Shown here in pieces: positions 24,001-33,415 of a stretch of DNA of 64,000 nucleotides. This DNA comes from Bagarius yarrelli. Its lineage: Eukaryota > Chordata > Actinopteri > Siluriformes > Sisoridae. A program made the position numbers and the translations under genes. Each line of letters opens with the position of its first letter. Position 1 is the stretch's first letter. Location of the stretch: the NCBI GenBank assembly GCA_005784505.1, contig VCAZ01000046.1, positions 1,306,001 through 1,370,000 of the forward strand, given 5' to 3'. Under the pieces are notes generated by a model. The model saw nothing but the letters and a program-made list of their open reading frames with translations, did no database searches and was not told where the DNA came from.

Positions 24001-27000
24001 GTACATACACACGGCTAACACATTGGACATTGTTACAGATGCTATCAGAGCTAGGGTAGACATTAACGCAATTCCAGTAACGACTGAAAACAGAATGGGC
24101 TTATAACTCAGGACGAAAAGATAAAGCTAATAGTCAGTACTAGCACTGCAAAGCCTAAAAGCTGTGCCGCTGGTGTTAAACCAGCACCCTTACCTGCCTG
24201 CTCCAGTGCCACCATGGTAGATTGCTCTATGAGGTCCCGCTCTATGAAGTTGCGGAAATCCTCGCTGTACACACTGAGGTCAGGTAATTGAAAGGTGTAG
24301 ATTGGCATCTCGAGAGGCAACTGCTCCTTGGTGCACTCGCCCGTCACGTGCATCCGTGCCAGAGACATGATGGCAGAGCTGGCATGGGAAATCCCCCGGG
24401 AAAGACGCTTCTCTGTTGCACCGGACACAAACACAGACTGATAAAAAGGACTGTCATTTCTAGTGCTACCTCTGTCTATTGTGAGTGCAGTGGATATTTT
24501 CGGAAATACATACAGTAATTAATTGTTTTAAGAACCTGTGGACCAGGTAAAGACAAAAGTATTGGGACATCTGAGTTTTGTTCTAGTTATATTCATTCAA
24601 GCCAAATTTTGGAGCATTGCTTTGAAGATATTTTAATCTAGCCACAATAGTGTTAGTATGTTCATGCAAATATGAAACTTTATTTTTATGCATATTATGG
24701 TGGGCAGCTATAAATAATAAAATGGCTATAGGGAAGCTCCTTTTACTAACCCCTTTTACAGTTACTAATTTTTACAGTCAAAATGCTATTTGTGCTCCAT
24801 GTTATTCTTATCATAGTGGTTAGCAGTAATGCAGGTATACCCCGTACCCTGAGTGTTCTCCTCTTGTCTCTGCAGGCATTGCTCCAGCTTGTTGAGGTGC
24901 TGCGGTGTTCCACTGCGCTCTGGCTGCTTGTAGTAGCGGCCCTCATTAAATACCTGTGGCAGGTTGGCAGTGTGGACCTGCCGCAGCTGCTCATAGTCAC
25001 TCAGAGCAGCGCTCAAGTCCCAGTTTTTACCTTTAAACATATAAAAACATTTGCACACAGGCAGAATAAATCTTCAGTGTAAAGTTTTTTAATCGCTTAC
25101 AAAACTTACAGGAAACAAAATTATTTGTAAATTAAAACCAAATGTATCATTAACCCCCTAAAGAATATCTATATATTTTTTTTGCTCTCATACCAGTAAA
25201 AAACAAGTAAGCCTCTGTATACCAGGGCAGCCGAGTTAACTGCACTTATAAAATAAAATTTAAAAAATGTTTAAGGAAGTAATCAGCAATTATATCAATT
25301 TTATCTGCTTGACTTCAACACGAACAATAAAAACACCTCTTCTGCAGCCAGTCTAACTCTCCTTGCTATAAATAAGTATGCATGTAAAATGTATTTAAAA
25401 TAGAAAGAAAGACATTAAAGAAAATATATTTTAGACTCTTGACCTTGCTGTGTCCTTGACCAGTTTAAATCTATTCCAAAATCGGATCAATCAGATCTTC
25501 TGCTTACAAAGATAACTGACTAAAAACCTATGACCACTTAACTGTACAGCATAAATAAATAGCCACAAGCACAGACAAGCAAAGATCCGTTCTGTGGATC
25601 AAAAACCTGATGTGATTCAAATCGTGAGTTTTGCAATCAGTTGCATCACTAATTGTAAGACATGAATACAGTACATCTCTGCTAACACAATCTGCATTGC
25701 TACTGTAACAGACAATGTGTGTAATATGGATGTGGCTGTGCGCAAAGCAGGATTTCAGACGCACATTAAATGCTTTGCACGCACACAATAAACCTCGCTA
25801 CACAGGCCAGACTTGGTGTTGCGTGTGTCCCTCGTTTGCTCAGCGAGTTGAGACACGTAGCTGTTTTTTTTTTACTGGAGTTTAACAGTTGTCGCAATAT
25901 TGATGTCCGAGCAGAAGGTGCTACAACTGCCACCCACACAAATTAATAACGGATGTGGCAAAAAAAAAGTTTGCGCAAAACATTTTGCACAGTATTCATA
26001 CATTGTTAATTACCACATATAATTAATTAAATTAGAAGTTTAATTTCATAAAGTACAAGCTGATTTCAAAATGTATTTTGTGCATTTGCATTTTGTAGTT
26101 TTCAGTTGAATAAAATACAATTTTTCCCTGAATTTCATCATTTCATCATTCTGTCACACCCCTATTGTTGATGTTTTGCTATAAATGAAATGCTTTTAAC
26201 TTTATCATTCATGAAAGTCTTTAAGGTTTTGCATTTAGCCTTATAGTTTTTAGCCATTTATAAACACTGATGAAAAAATAAATAGTCCTATTTATTCTAT
26301 TAATAAATTGCAGCCAACTGATAGACAGCAGTGATAGATAGCAGTGACAGCAAAAAATGACCTAAAAATTCCTACATGGCTGAACAAAAAACCCTTATAC
26401 TCTATACCACGTTTTTATAGAAACAAAACATAACTAGCTTTGTGCTGTGTTCTGCTTATCCCCAGTATATAAAAAATAATTTTAATTCAATTACCCAGGC
26501 TGCCAAGGCAAAAGTGTTGAAAATGCTTAAAGACCTCAAAAGAGTTTAACTTTATATGGAAAGAAAAAAAGACTAGCGCTAGTTTTTAGTGCTAACATAT
26601 TCTGTTTCATTTATCCAGACCATAAATGTATTAGCAACTTAAAAATATTACAAATACATTTAGAAAGATATATTTCAGTCAGCACAGTTTATTTCAACAG
26701 AAATGTTGGGGTCTCAGGGTCCAGCAGGGATCAACACTAAGAAAGAGGCTTGTAACTGGAAGTGACAGCTACCTCAACCCACACAGTCAGCTGCTCCCCC
26801 TCCTCCTTTAGCTGCATTTTTATCTTAGTGACAGACAGTGCTTCCAGGGCAGAGAGAAGCAGGTCAGGAAGAACTCTTATTATAGACCTGGTTTCCTCAC
26901 AATACCCTACTGCAGCATGAAATCTTTTCCCAACACAGCAATGTGGAGCCTCAGAGAGACAACACTGAGGTCTGTATGTGTATGAGTGTGTGAGCTAGTG

Positions 27001-30000
27001 TGAAAAGTGACAGTCTGACGTCATCTTACCCAATTAAATGCCTTACTCTGCAAGACGCATTATTTTCTCTGCATTACTGACTAAAGGCTCAGCAACCAAA
27101 GGAGAAAAACTAATAGATATGTAAAAAACCTGTGCACACTGTATGGCACACGTAAACCAATACAAATCCTTTCCTTATTATAGTTTTCTGCAATCTGTCG
27201 AACGTTTTAAGAAGAGAATTTACAGTTTAATTGAATAGCATTTTGAATACATTCTGCAGCACAGTGAGTATAACAGGCTAAAAAACAAATGGACAAATCT
27301 TTTATTATATTCTTCAGCCTTAATTTTCTTATCAAATGGGGTATTATTACAAAACAGTATCAGAAACACATTGATGTACCAACAGATGATACGGCTTATT
27401 TTTTAAATAATAAAATACAACACTTCACTGAAACAACAGAACAAATGGTAATGCATAGGTGTTTAATAAACGCAGTCTGCTTAAAGACATTGACATTTAA
27501 TAAATAATGATTGTCAATGTCTCTGAGATGTTGTTGTCAATTTGGGATCTTCCGCTGTGTAACAACAGCGACATTAAGACAGCATCTAGCAGATAAGAAG
27601 AATAATGTTTTCCAGACTCAAAAAAATTCTTTCATTCCTTTTTCCTTTTTTTTGCATTTAGGCACATTCAAAAGAGATGCTGAATTGTAAAATGAACATA
27701 AAAAAGCTGTAGTACTTCTGGTGTCCACTGGAGGGAGACAATGCACATAGCATGTCCAGTGACGACACCAATCTTGGTTGACACAAAAAGGAATTTTTGT
27801 CAGTGATTAACTTTGTCGGACCTTTGTAGTAACTCAGTAACATTAAAAGTTATTTTTTTTATCTGTTTTCGAATGGCTTTGCAGCATAAAAGCACAAAGG
27901 CACAGCAGACTGTTTTGCATGATTGTACTACATCTATTTGGGTAAAAGCAAATCAGTACTGTGTACAAACTGAAAAAAGGATGAAGAAAGGTGCTAATGT
28001 CACAAGAACAGTGTGTCTCTGGGTGTCTTTAGGCTTGGCCAGCAAAAATACAGTGATACAAGTGATATAGACAAACAATCAGGTATCCCTGACAACCAGA
28101 GACAACAGATCTAACGGCTGACGCTGGAGGTTCAAGCAAAATTGTCTGGTCAAGTTACATTTACATTTGCAGCATTTGGCAGAGGCCCTTATCCAGAGCG
28201 ACTTACATTTATCTTATTTATACAACTAAGCAATTGGGGGTTAAGGGCCTTGCTCAGGGGCCCACAGTGGTGCCTTGGTGGAGCTGGGAATCGAACCTAC
28301 AGTTAGTAGTCCAACACCTTAACCATGAGCCACCACTTCCCCAAGTTAGGGGACATAAACAGGCATCCACAAGATGTGAGGCTCTGTTCCACACACTGCA
28401 TAAGGCATCTGACAGAACAGTGTGGGAAGACTAGCCTGAGCTAATAGAATACCCACAGTGTTTCCCCTAATAAGCACTGACTTATGATACATACTTACAG
28501 ACATGTACCGACAGCAACACTTGACTTTTTACCTGAAAAAAAACTAAAAAAATCTAACGGTTACAAATACTAATCAGTATAAATCTCGTCTGGTGAGTTC
28601 TGGTGGTCTAATCAAAATTGATTATGTATTATCTGAGTGAAGCCTCCAATCAGTCTAAGAGCTTCATTGAAGGACACCACCTGCTAGGGGTGACCTTGAA
28701 ATTACAAGGAGAAGTGAAGGGTGACTTTATTCAGCACTCTTGATTGTGTCTCTGTGGGGAATCCTGCATGTAATCAGTGTTAAACATACATTCAGCTGAT
28801 GCTAGTCAACACCCAACAAACCTGAGTCGTCTTCAATTTCCAGCGTAGGTACACTAAGCACACACACACCCCTACACACATTTGTTTACAGTGCACTCGA
28901 GAGGACAGCATAAAAATATGTGTGTACTCTCCAAACAGAGTTAACCCTTTTTAAATCCGGTATAAATGATGGATATGTATATACTATAGATCTGAGCAGG
29001 ATTTAAAGCTGAATACAGCTATTTGTGCACTCCATAAAGGAAAAGCTTTTTGCCCCTTTTGTCTAATAAGATGACTTTATGCAGTCTACACATTTTCCAT
29101 CGGCTTTATTCTTTATAGCACTTTACTATCACTCTGCTCTGACTCATACGTTCGTATGGTAACAAAGACGGAGAATTGTATATGGTCTCTTTCCACTGAG
29201 GTCTCTAGAGTGCAAGCTTGCTAATAACAACACTTCGGTCTTACAATTTCCAGGAAGTGGCTCATCACAACGAGGCTCTTATTGTTTTTGTGTGCATACA
29301 AAAGACAATACTACCATGAACAAAAATGACCACAACAATATGATCAATTTAAATCTAAACCCTTAGATATTTAATTCATTTACCTATTATAACTTACTCA
29401 CTACTATTCATTTAGAATTATATGAGATTCTACAAGTATGTTTAATGACATACTTGTGGAATGTTATACTGTAGCCTTTTCATTCATAGATTTGATTCAT
29501 TCGCTGTAAAATGTCTCCTAACTCTACATGGACAGGTTAGGAAACAAACACACATATGTACTTATGTGTTGATTTCAGGTCTGTTCTTTTTCCTGTCATA
29601 TTTTTGCTGAGTAGGATCAGGGCGAGAATACACTGCATGAGAAAACCCCATGAGAGAGAGACTAACACAGCAAAAGGAAACACAGGCTTCAAAGAAACTG
29701 TATAAAAAAAGGTAAGAACAAGTGTACTCTGTCAGTTCCAGCATATAGTATATTCTCAGAGGAAACGTTCACTTTTAAAAATCATACAATTCAGGTTGAT
29801 GTGACTGGACTGGACTGTTTTAACATTTCAGGTTTGCAGCTGTCACATTATAACTGAAATTTGTAACATATACTGTGATAGAAATAGAGTAAATTCTGTT
29901 GGCTTGTACAGTCAGACTTTTGTCTACAGTTATTCATAAAAACTGACCATACAAACGTATGTGCTGTACAGTCAGTCAGAGAGTAAAGCTTCAAACTAAC

Positions 30001-31361
30001 CTGATATTGACTTGCACTTTCAGAGAATTAGGCCTGAGAAGCCACAGTAGAAGATGTGTTGATGTTCTTACACAGATTCTTCACTGATAAGTCAAGCAAG
30101 GTGAATATAAAAAAAAGTCAAAGCACATCAAATGACTAAAGTCAGAACCAGTTAAGGAAGCACTGAATAAGACATAGACTGACAAGCACAGAAAGTCCCT
30201 AATTCCCTGGACAACACATGTCTCATCTACACTAATTCACAGTACCAGGAGAGAGTCCGAGCTTCGCATCTTCTCTTTCACTTTTGTCGTCAACAGTACT
30301 ACTTTCCTTTTTTAAAGAGAGGTGCATATTTTAATGTCCATGCTTTCTGCACCAGTGCCAGCAACTCTACTTCTGAATGGGTTCCATTGAACCGCCACAA
30401 CAGTCTCCTGGGGAGCGAGCTCGTAAAGCCATCACAAACAGTGTTAAATTAGCCCATGGCATTAAATCAGAGAACCAGGAAACCGGAGATCTCCTTTAGG
30501 CATCAGTCTACCACACTGCAGGAGGAACAGAGAAGGAGTAAGAAAAACCAACAACCCCAGTAGCGCAGGGGTGACTTTCGTTTGAGATTATTTAAAGAGC
30601 ATTATTATATGTTCTATGAATCTTTACAATGTAAAAGTTTACACATTTAATCAGTGTTAAGGGTAAAAAACAGGGCTTTCTGTCTTAGTCATTTCTAATA
30701 AAAACATGTTCCATGATGGTAAATGGCATCCTACGCATGGCAATAATGCTAAGCACCACTCAAAAGCAGGATTTAATGCAAAGTATGTGAACAACAAATA
30801 GCCAAACATATTAAACATAGCCAAACGTTCTGTCTACAGGTGACCGCTGTCCAACAATTCAATGCAGTCATAACATTTTGATGAGGAAGCAGACTTCCTC
30901 AACCATAAACATTACCATAACTACCAAATCATCACAGATACTAGTTGTATTATTAAGTCTTCCCATTCATTTCATTATTTCATTTCTATCAGCATACTGA
31001 ATATTACTTATATTCGAAATAGTCTGTACACAGTTATGCACCTGTGAATTGTGTTCTATGTAATGTATTTTATGAATAAAAAATGTATGTCTTTACTTTG
31101 TGCATGTGAATTGTGTATATATATTTACATGCATCACCAAATTGCAGATTCAAAATTCTGCAGTTGTTACAGTAATTTAATTATGTTACATATAACCTTT
31201 TTTATACTTCTAGCTGAAATTGCAAAAACTGCTAAAACTGCGGTTTTACAAATTATAAACATAAAAAAACTCTTACCCTCCAGCAGGTCACGTGCCAGAC
31301 CAGGTTCAGCCCCTGTGGACCGAACAAAGTCTGACAGGACCGCATCCATGTCCAGAGTCAT
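8652..31361 (-). CDS. otud7a: OTU deubiquitinase 7A (Cezanne-2), complete 11-exon coding region
   Basis: Spliced CDS: complement of 8652-10172, 10274-10358, 11310-11424, 17344-17493, 17634-17761, 21069-21181, 21707-21834, 21961-22062, 24194-24412, 24848-25030 and 31277-31361. It totals 2829 nt and 942 residues; every intron is GT-AG and all phases join. Visible: UBA-like segment (about residues 5-45), OTU protease domain (about 150-370) with catalytic Cys189 in TTGDGNCLLHAA and His353 in [12 protein letters not shown], a Lys-rich then Ser/Pro-rich linker, conserved block around residues 600-640 (KYSTDVKLSLNILRAAMQG), and an A20 zinc finger C-x4-C-x11-C-x2-C (Cys904/909/921/924). Family knowledge: Cezanne-type OTU enzymes cleave ubiquitin chains, with Lys11-linkage preference, and UBA and A20 fingers bind ubiquitin. 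Human OTUD7A is about 926 residues, as I recall. The paralogue OTUD7B was considered, but the N-terminus and zinc finger match OTUD7A much better. Large introns also fit OTUD7A. The mammalian alanine-rich tract in the linker is absent here. Confidence 0.95.
10274..10358 (-). CDS. otud7a: otud7a coding exon 10 (tandem donor site)
   Basis: Encodes residues 409-436, LILCLEAKLNLLHSYMNVTW then IRIPSETR. The acceptor is gtttcag|TCTTAT. The donor consistent with the reading frame is ACACGA|GTGCGT. A better-looking GTAAGG begins four bases further on, but using it shifts the frame. The first is preferred because ETR|APLAQPES recreates the family sequence. Confidence 0.9.
10400..10735 (+). mobile_element. 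Non-LTR retrotransposon fragment (reverse transcriptase C-terminus)
   Basis: An open frame reads LDRIRNELIMGTACVDVEKV, REARIRWFECVQRRDRVYIG and RSMLEMKLPGRRERGRPNGR, then ends near LWRPLKGNSRKKKKK. The RWFxxVQRR and PGRRxRGRP motifs are those I associate with RTE-like LINE C-termini. The usual sequence between the KED and WRP blocks is shortened. It lies in the intron between coding exons 9 and 10, opposite to otud7a. It is a 5'-truncated relic, not a host gene. Confidence 0.8.
11310..11424 (-). CDS. otud7a: otud7a coding exon 9
   Basis: Encodes residues 371-407, VIPLTDSEHKLLALHFAVDP then GRDWEWGKDDNDNTKLA, plus two bases of codon 408. This is the C-terminal edge of the OTU domain; the HFAVDPG...DWEWGKDDNDN signature is family-specific. 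The acceptor is gtctcag|CCGTC and the donor GCAAA|GTAAGA. No continuous ORF would reveal this exon; it was found by matching protein sequence and splice phase. Confidence 0.92.
12226..12992. mobile_element. Candidate hAT-like non-autonomous element
   Basis: Left end agggctgaacaattaat with cacaatcgagatttaaatcg; right end cgcaatcgcaattcgcaata with aattgcacatccctaat. The outer words are imperfect inverted repeats, of a type I recall from fish hAT elements. Confidence 0.55.
13997..14235 (+). repeat. tRNA-derived SINE, family B
   Basis: Forward copy with head gttaaggtgcaaggttg, B-box-like gggtttaagccc, then cactgttgggtccttgag, caggggcgctgtattatagc, gaccccaactttctaagatg and a tail ending gacaaataaagacg. 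This family looks familiar from catfish sequence (recollection). Confidence 0.85.
15052..15081. repeat. (GA)n microsatellite
   Basis: Uninterrupted GA tract of about 30 bp within the intron between coding exons 8 and 9. Confidence 0.95.
17344..17493 (-). CDS. otud7a: otud7a coding exon 8 (catalytic histidine)
   Basis: Encodes residues 321-369, FAPIPFGGLYLPLEVPPNRC then [20 protein letters not shown] and EQRDQQREQ. His353 in QAHFSAL is the expected catalytic histidine. The acceptor is tttaaag|CTTTTG and the donor ACAAG|GTAAGC. Both residues needed for catalysis are therefore intact in the gene. Confidence 0.95.
17634..17761 (-). CDS. otud7a: otud7a coding exon 7 (OTU domain core)
   Basis: Encodes residues 278-319, [20 protein letters not shown] then AHVLRRPIVVVADTMLRDSG and GE. 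The hydrophobic RRPIVVVADTML strand is typical of the OTU core. The acceptor is ttttgcag|TGTGG and the donor GAGAAG|GTGCCA. It is separated from exon 8 by a 140-bp intron. Confidence 0.95.
18494..18530. repeat. (GA)n microsatellite
   Basis: GA tract with small interruptions, in the intron between coding exons 6 and 7. Confidence 0.9.
19866..19935 (+). repeat. Family C repeat, 3' fragment
   Basis: ggctgggatccctgtgaccc then gaaaatgaatgaataaatga, matching the end of the copy at 47.2 kb. Confidence 0.65.
20185..20355 (-). repeat. tRNA-derived SINE, family A
   Basis: Read on the minus strand: A-box-like GTGGCTCATGGGT, a B-box-like ATTCCCAGC region, then CTTGAGCAAGGCCCTTAACC and tail GCTCTGGATAAGGGTGTAAA. 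The same order of blocks recurs in ten other copies in this window. Confidence 0.85.
21069..21181 (-). CDS. otud7a: otud7a coding exon 6 (OTU domain insertion)
   Basis: Encodes residues 240-276, SGLVYTEEEWEREWNDLLKL then ASSEPRTHISKNGNTNG, plus two bases of codon 277. The acceptor is ctatag|TCAGGG and the donor GGAGG|GTGAGA. The exon is acidic and helix-prone. It lies 525 bp of intron from exon 5 and 3.3 kb from exon 7. The Asn/Gly-rich end is the most variable part. Confidence 0.9.
21707..21834 (-). CDS. otud7a: otud7a coding exon 5 (OTU domain)
   Basis: Encodes residues 198-239, from MWGFHDRDLVLRKSLYAMMK to RRWRWQQTQQNKE, part of the OTU fold after the catalytic helix. The acceptor is tgttag|GGATGT and the donor AAGAG|GTCTGA. 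The donor is less than consensus at +3 to +5, but the phase-0 join to TCA GGG (Ser-Gly) restores the family sequence. Confidence 0.93.
21961..22062 (-). CDS. otud7a: otud7a coding exon 4 (catalytic cysteine)
   Basis: Encodes residues 164-196, RLNWWATICTSCKKLLPLAT then TGDGNCLLHAASL. Cys189 in the GDGNC motif is the expected OTU nucleophile and Asp186 is in the usual oxyanion-loop position. The acceptor is ttttttag|GCCGTC and the donor ATTAG|GTATGC. It is separated from exon 5 by only a 126-bp intron. Confidence 0.95.
22063..24193 (-). other. otud7a intron between coding exons 3 and 4 (2.1 kb)
   Basis: A family A SINE near the 3' side of exon 3's intron. 23640-23940 lacks repeats and is moderately GC-richer. 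No other gene seen. Confidence 0.75.
22431..22612 (-). repeat. tRNA-derived SINE, family A
   Basis: Minus-strand copy with tail cggcagacacccttatccag on the plus strand and head ending ccttaaccacttagct. The middle is partly deleted. Sits in the intron between coding exons 3 and 4. Confidence 0.85.
24194..24412 (-). CDS. otud7a: otud7a coding exon 3
   Basis: Encodes residues 91-162 (E90 and G163 are split codons), including KRLSRGISHASSAIMSLAR and LEMPIYTFQLPDLSVYSEDF. It leads into the OTU domain. The acceptor is gcaacag|AGAAGC and the donor GCAG|GTAAGG. The frame stays open past the donor into the intron (GAGLTPAAQ...), which is not family sequence and is rejected as coding. Confidence 0.94.
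24541..24745. repeat. Probable DNA-transposon relic
   Basis: aaaagtattgggacatctga is a terminal-repeat-like word of fish Tc1/hAT MITEs. Similar words occur at 20798 (ggtgtcccaaaacttttggt), 4630, 54561 and 60210. Confidence 0.4.
24848..25030 (-). CDS. otud7a: otud7a coding exon 2
   Basis: Encodes residues 30-89, from KNWDLSAALSDYEQLRQVHT through EENTQ. It completes the UBA-like region and continues into a variable linker. The acceptor is tttaaag|GTAAAAAC and the donor CTCAGG|GTACGG. Phase 1 on both sides matches the adjoining exons. The conserved stretch from KNWDL to VFNEGR is diagnostic of the Cezanne family. The following 30 residues are less conserved. Confidence 0.93.
25031..31276 (-). 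other. otud7a intron between coding exons 1 and 2 (6.2 kb)
   Basis: One near-full family A SINE at 28.2 kb. 30300-30560 is the least AT-rich part and free of recognised repeats. No further exon recognised. Confidence 0.75.
28155..28343 (-). repeat. tRNA-derived SINE, family A, near full length
   Basis: Plus-strand reading runs tttggcagaggcccttatcc, caattgggggttaagggcct, gggaatcgaacc, ccttaaccatgagccaccac: a near-complete minus-strand copy. Confidence 0.88.
31277..31361 (-). CDS. otud7a: otud7a coding exon 1 (start codon, UBA-like N-terminus)
   Basis: Encodes residues 1-28 plus the first base of codon 29, beginning MTLDMDAVLSDFVRSTGAEP. The donor reads GAGG|GTAAGA. I chose the first in-frame ATG at 31361. 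An in-frame TGA lies at 31428-31430, so no longer N-terminus is possible from this exon. The first ATG has C at -3 and A at +4 (weak context). The second in-frame Met (residue 5) has GACATGG, a stronger context, and may also be used. Confidence 0.93.
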
Positions 31362-31431
31362 GTGATCATGTGGCTGCGGTTTCCAGCTTGCAGCAGTGGC
31401 TTTTGTCGTAGCCAGAGCTTCACACTCTCAT
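31362..31431 (-). promoter_or_regulatory. otud7a: 5' UTR portion of the first coding exon, with two minimal uORFs
   Basis: The acceptor ttcctgtag at 31432-31433 gives a 70-nt leader before the main ATG. If it is used, the exon itself begins with ATG AGA GTG TGA (31431 to 31420). A second uORF, ATG ATC ACA TGA (31369 to 31358), overlaps the main start in an ATGA arrangement. Both are in different frames from the CDS. Any upstream non-coding exon is not identified. Confidence 0.6.
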
Positions 31432-31438
31432 CTACAGG

Positions 31439-31469
<31 letters not shown>

Positions 31470-31473
31470 AACA
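31432..31473 (-). promoter_or_regulatory. Splice acceptor with (CT)n microsatellite as polypyrimidine tract
   Basis: On the plus strand a (GA)n tract at about 31441-31473 directly abuts the acceptor. On the transcribed minus strand it is an uninterrupted (CT)n tract followed by ttctttcctgtag. The microsatellite thus doubles as the polypyrimidine tract of the first coding exon. Confidence 0.65.
31441..31473. repeat. (GA)n microsatellite
   Basis: GA tract immediately upstream, on the gene strand, of the first coding exon acceptor. Confidence 0.95.
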
Positions 31474-31650
31474 AATAGATCTTAGCTATCTCATGCTTTT
31501 CTCTTCATGATGAATGCCACTTTACTTTTTTCATGCCCTGGAGACTGGTTAATTATAGTCCTGAGATCTCTGATGTGTCTGGAAAATTTTAGGAAGTGAT
31601 ATCAGACATGACAGTATTCCTCGGATGACCAAAGCCATAGCACTCTTCCT

Positions 31651-31653
<3 letters not shown>

Positions 31654-31696
<43 letters not shown>

Positions 31697-31714
31697 TACA
31701 CACACAAACACACA
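31654..31714. repeat. (CT)n(CA)n microsatellite
   Basis: CT tract running directly into an imperfect CA tract. Confidence 0.95.
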
Positions 31715-31849
31715 GATCACTGCCAGTGTAAATGAGTCAGAATGTTGGGCAGCAGGCAGGATGATGTGATGTTTCAGCCTATGCTCCCAGATTAGCTGTA
31801 AACAGTACCTTTTGATCATCACTCCCTCCACTAACAACCCTCACTGTAT

Positions 31850-31903
31850 GTGAGTGTGTCTGTGTGTGTGTTTGTGTTTGTGTGTGTGTGTGTGTGTGTG
31901 CGT
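31850..31903. repeat. (GT)n microsatellite, imperfect
   Basis: GT repeat with TT interruptions near the middle. Confidence 0.93.
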
Positions 31904-32074
31904 GGCTGGCAACTTGCCACCGCTTAGTCTGACTGGGACACTCAGTCAGAGCCCTTGTGTTTGTTCCTGCTCAAATGCCATGCTGTAGGGCTCTGATGAG
32001 GTCAGGCTGGCCCAAACCATACTTCCGTGTACAAAGAGGCAACACCTACAGTTGGCCTGCAATAACAAAGACCT

Positions 32075-32080
<6 letters not shown>

Positions 32081-32153
<73 letters not shown>
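32081..32153. repeat. (GT)n microsatellite, 73 bp
   Basis: Uninterrupted GT tract, the fourth microsatellite in about 700 bp (31.44-32.15 kb). Confidence 0.97.
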
Positions 32154-32155
<2 letters not shown>

Positions 32156-32651
32156 TCAACTGGTCACCCTGCTATCACTAATGGAACGTGACATAAGAAT
32201 GAGGAATGTGAGACACAATGCCCAGCGCCCACAGAGATGAAACAACTACACCAGCCACAAACACCACACACACTGTTACCACTATATCAGGTACATTTAG
32301 CATGAATGTAATACTACAGTAGATGAAAAAATTACCTTTATCACCTACTTATTTTGTACATTTTGCCACTAACAAAGAAATGATCAGTCTATAATTTTAA
32401 TGGTACCTTTAGTCTAAAAGTGAGAGACAGAATAACAACAGAAACTCCACAATTAAAAAATAGAAATCTTACACCTTCAGGTGCTGTACATGATAGAACA
32501 ACATGGTGGAGTATATTGTACAGTATGTGCATACAGTATTTAAACTCTTCAACAGTGCTTCTGTTTTGACATACATCTGCTTACAGCACACTCACAGGTA
32601 TACACAGACACAATTTCATGGCCTCCAACTGTACCTACCCCCTCTTACCTC

Positions 32652-33415
32652 CTTTCTTTTTATCCTTTCGGCTGTTCCCTTTAGGGGTCGCCATAGTAAA
32701 TCATCTGCCTCCACCTAGCCCTATCCTCTGCATCGTCATCACTTATACCCACTAACTTCGTGTTTTCGTTTATCACATTCATATATCTCCTCTTTGGTTT
32801 TTCTTTTTGCCCTCTGCCTGCAACTCTATTTCAAACATCCTCCTACCAATACAGTTTTTTCACCTCTGCACATGTACAAACCATCTCAAGCTTTTCTTTC
32901 TGACTTTGTCCCTGAAACATACAATGTTTACATTACATTTCTGGAATTTAGCAGACGCCCTTGATCATAGCGATTTACATGTTACTCTTATTTATGCAAC
33001 TGAGCAATTTGGGATTAAGGGGGGCAAGCAGCGGTAATATGGTGATGCTGGGAATCAGACCCACAAACTTCTGGTTTCTCTAAACACACTCACTTTGATT
33101 GGTTGTAGCTTGTCAGGCTGTTTGATGTACAGGACAATCTGCCAAATGACTATGACACTATAGAAAAGGAAGTTAATAAAACCCACATAATTAATAAGTG
33201 TGTACATGTCACTGGTGCACGGCATCAAAAAGGGTTGAGATACAAGTGAAGAGTAGAGCAACATGAGCTGTTTCTTATATGTGCTCATTCCTAATCCTGT
33301 CCAGCCTCCTCACTTTCAAGGAAAACCTCAACGTCTTCAACATCTTTGCTTCCTAAATCCATACAACATAGCCGATTTCATCACCCTCTTCTACACCTTC
33401 ACTATGATTCCCAGT
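32652..33415 (-). mobile_element. LINE fragment of the same family, split by an insertion
   Basis: 32652-32926 reads on the plus strand tttcggctgttccctttagg, gggtcgccatagtaaatcat and cctctttggtttttcttttt; 33272-33415 continues with gctcattcctaatcctgtcc and catacaacatagccgatttc. Together they are a reverse copy of the family seen at 10.4 kb. The interval between holds a family A SINE and about 200 bp of other sequence. Confidence 0.75.
32928..33080 (-). repeat. tRNA-derived SINE, family A, truncated
   Basis: Keeps the tail (gcagacgcccttgatcatag) and B-box side (gggaatcagaccc) but lacks the A-box end. Lies inside a LINE fragment. Confidence 0.8.

Noticed and set aside
24108..24193. Extension of otud7a exon 3 into the intron
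   Set aside because: The frame is open but departs from the family at a good GTAAGG donor, and exon 4 joins in phase with the family sequence.
8652..31361. Assignment to the paralogue otud7b (Cezanne-1)
   Set aside because: The N-terminus, the VYTEEEWEREW insert and the zinc finger FYGRPETENYCSYC agree with OTUD7A as I know it; the gene's large introns also fit OTUD7A.
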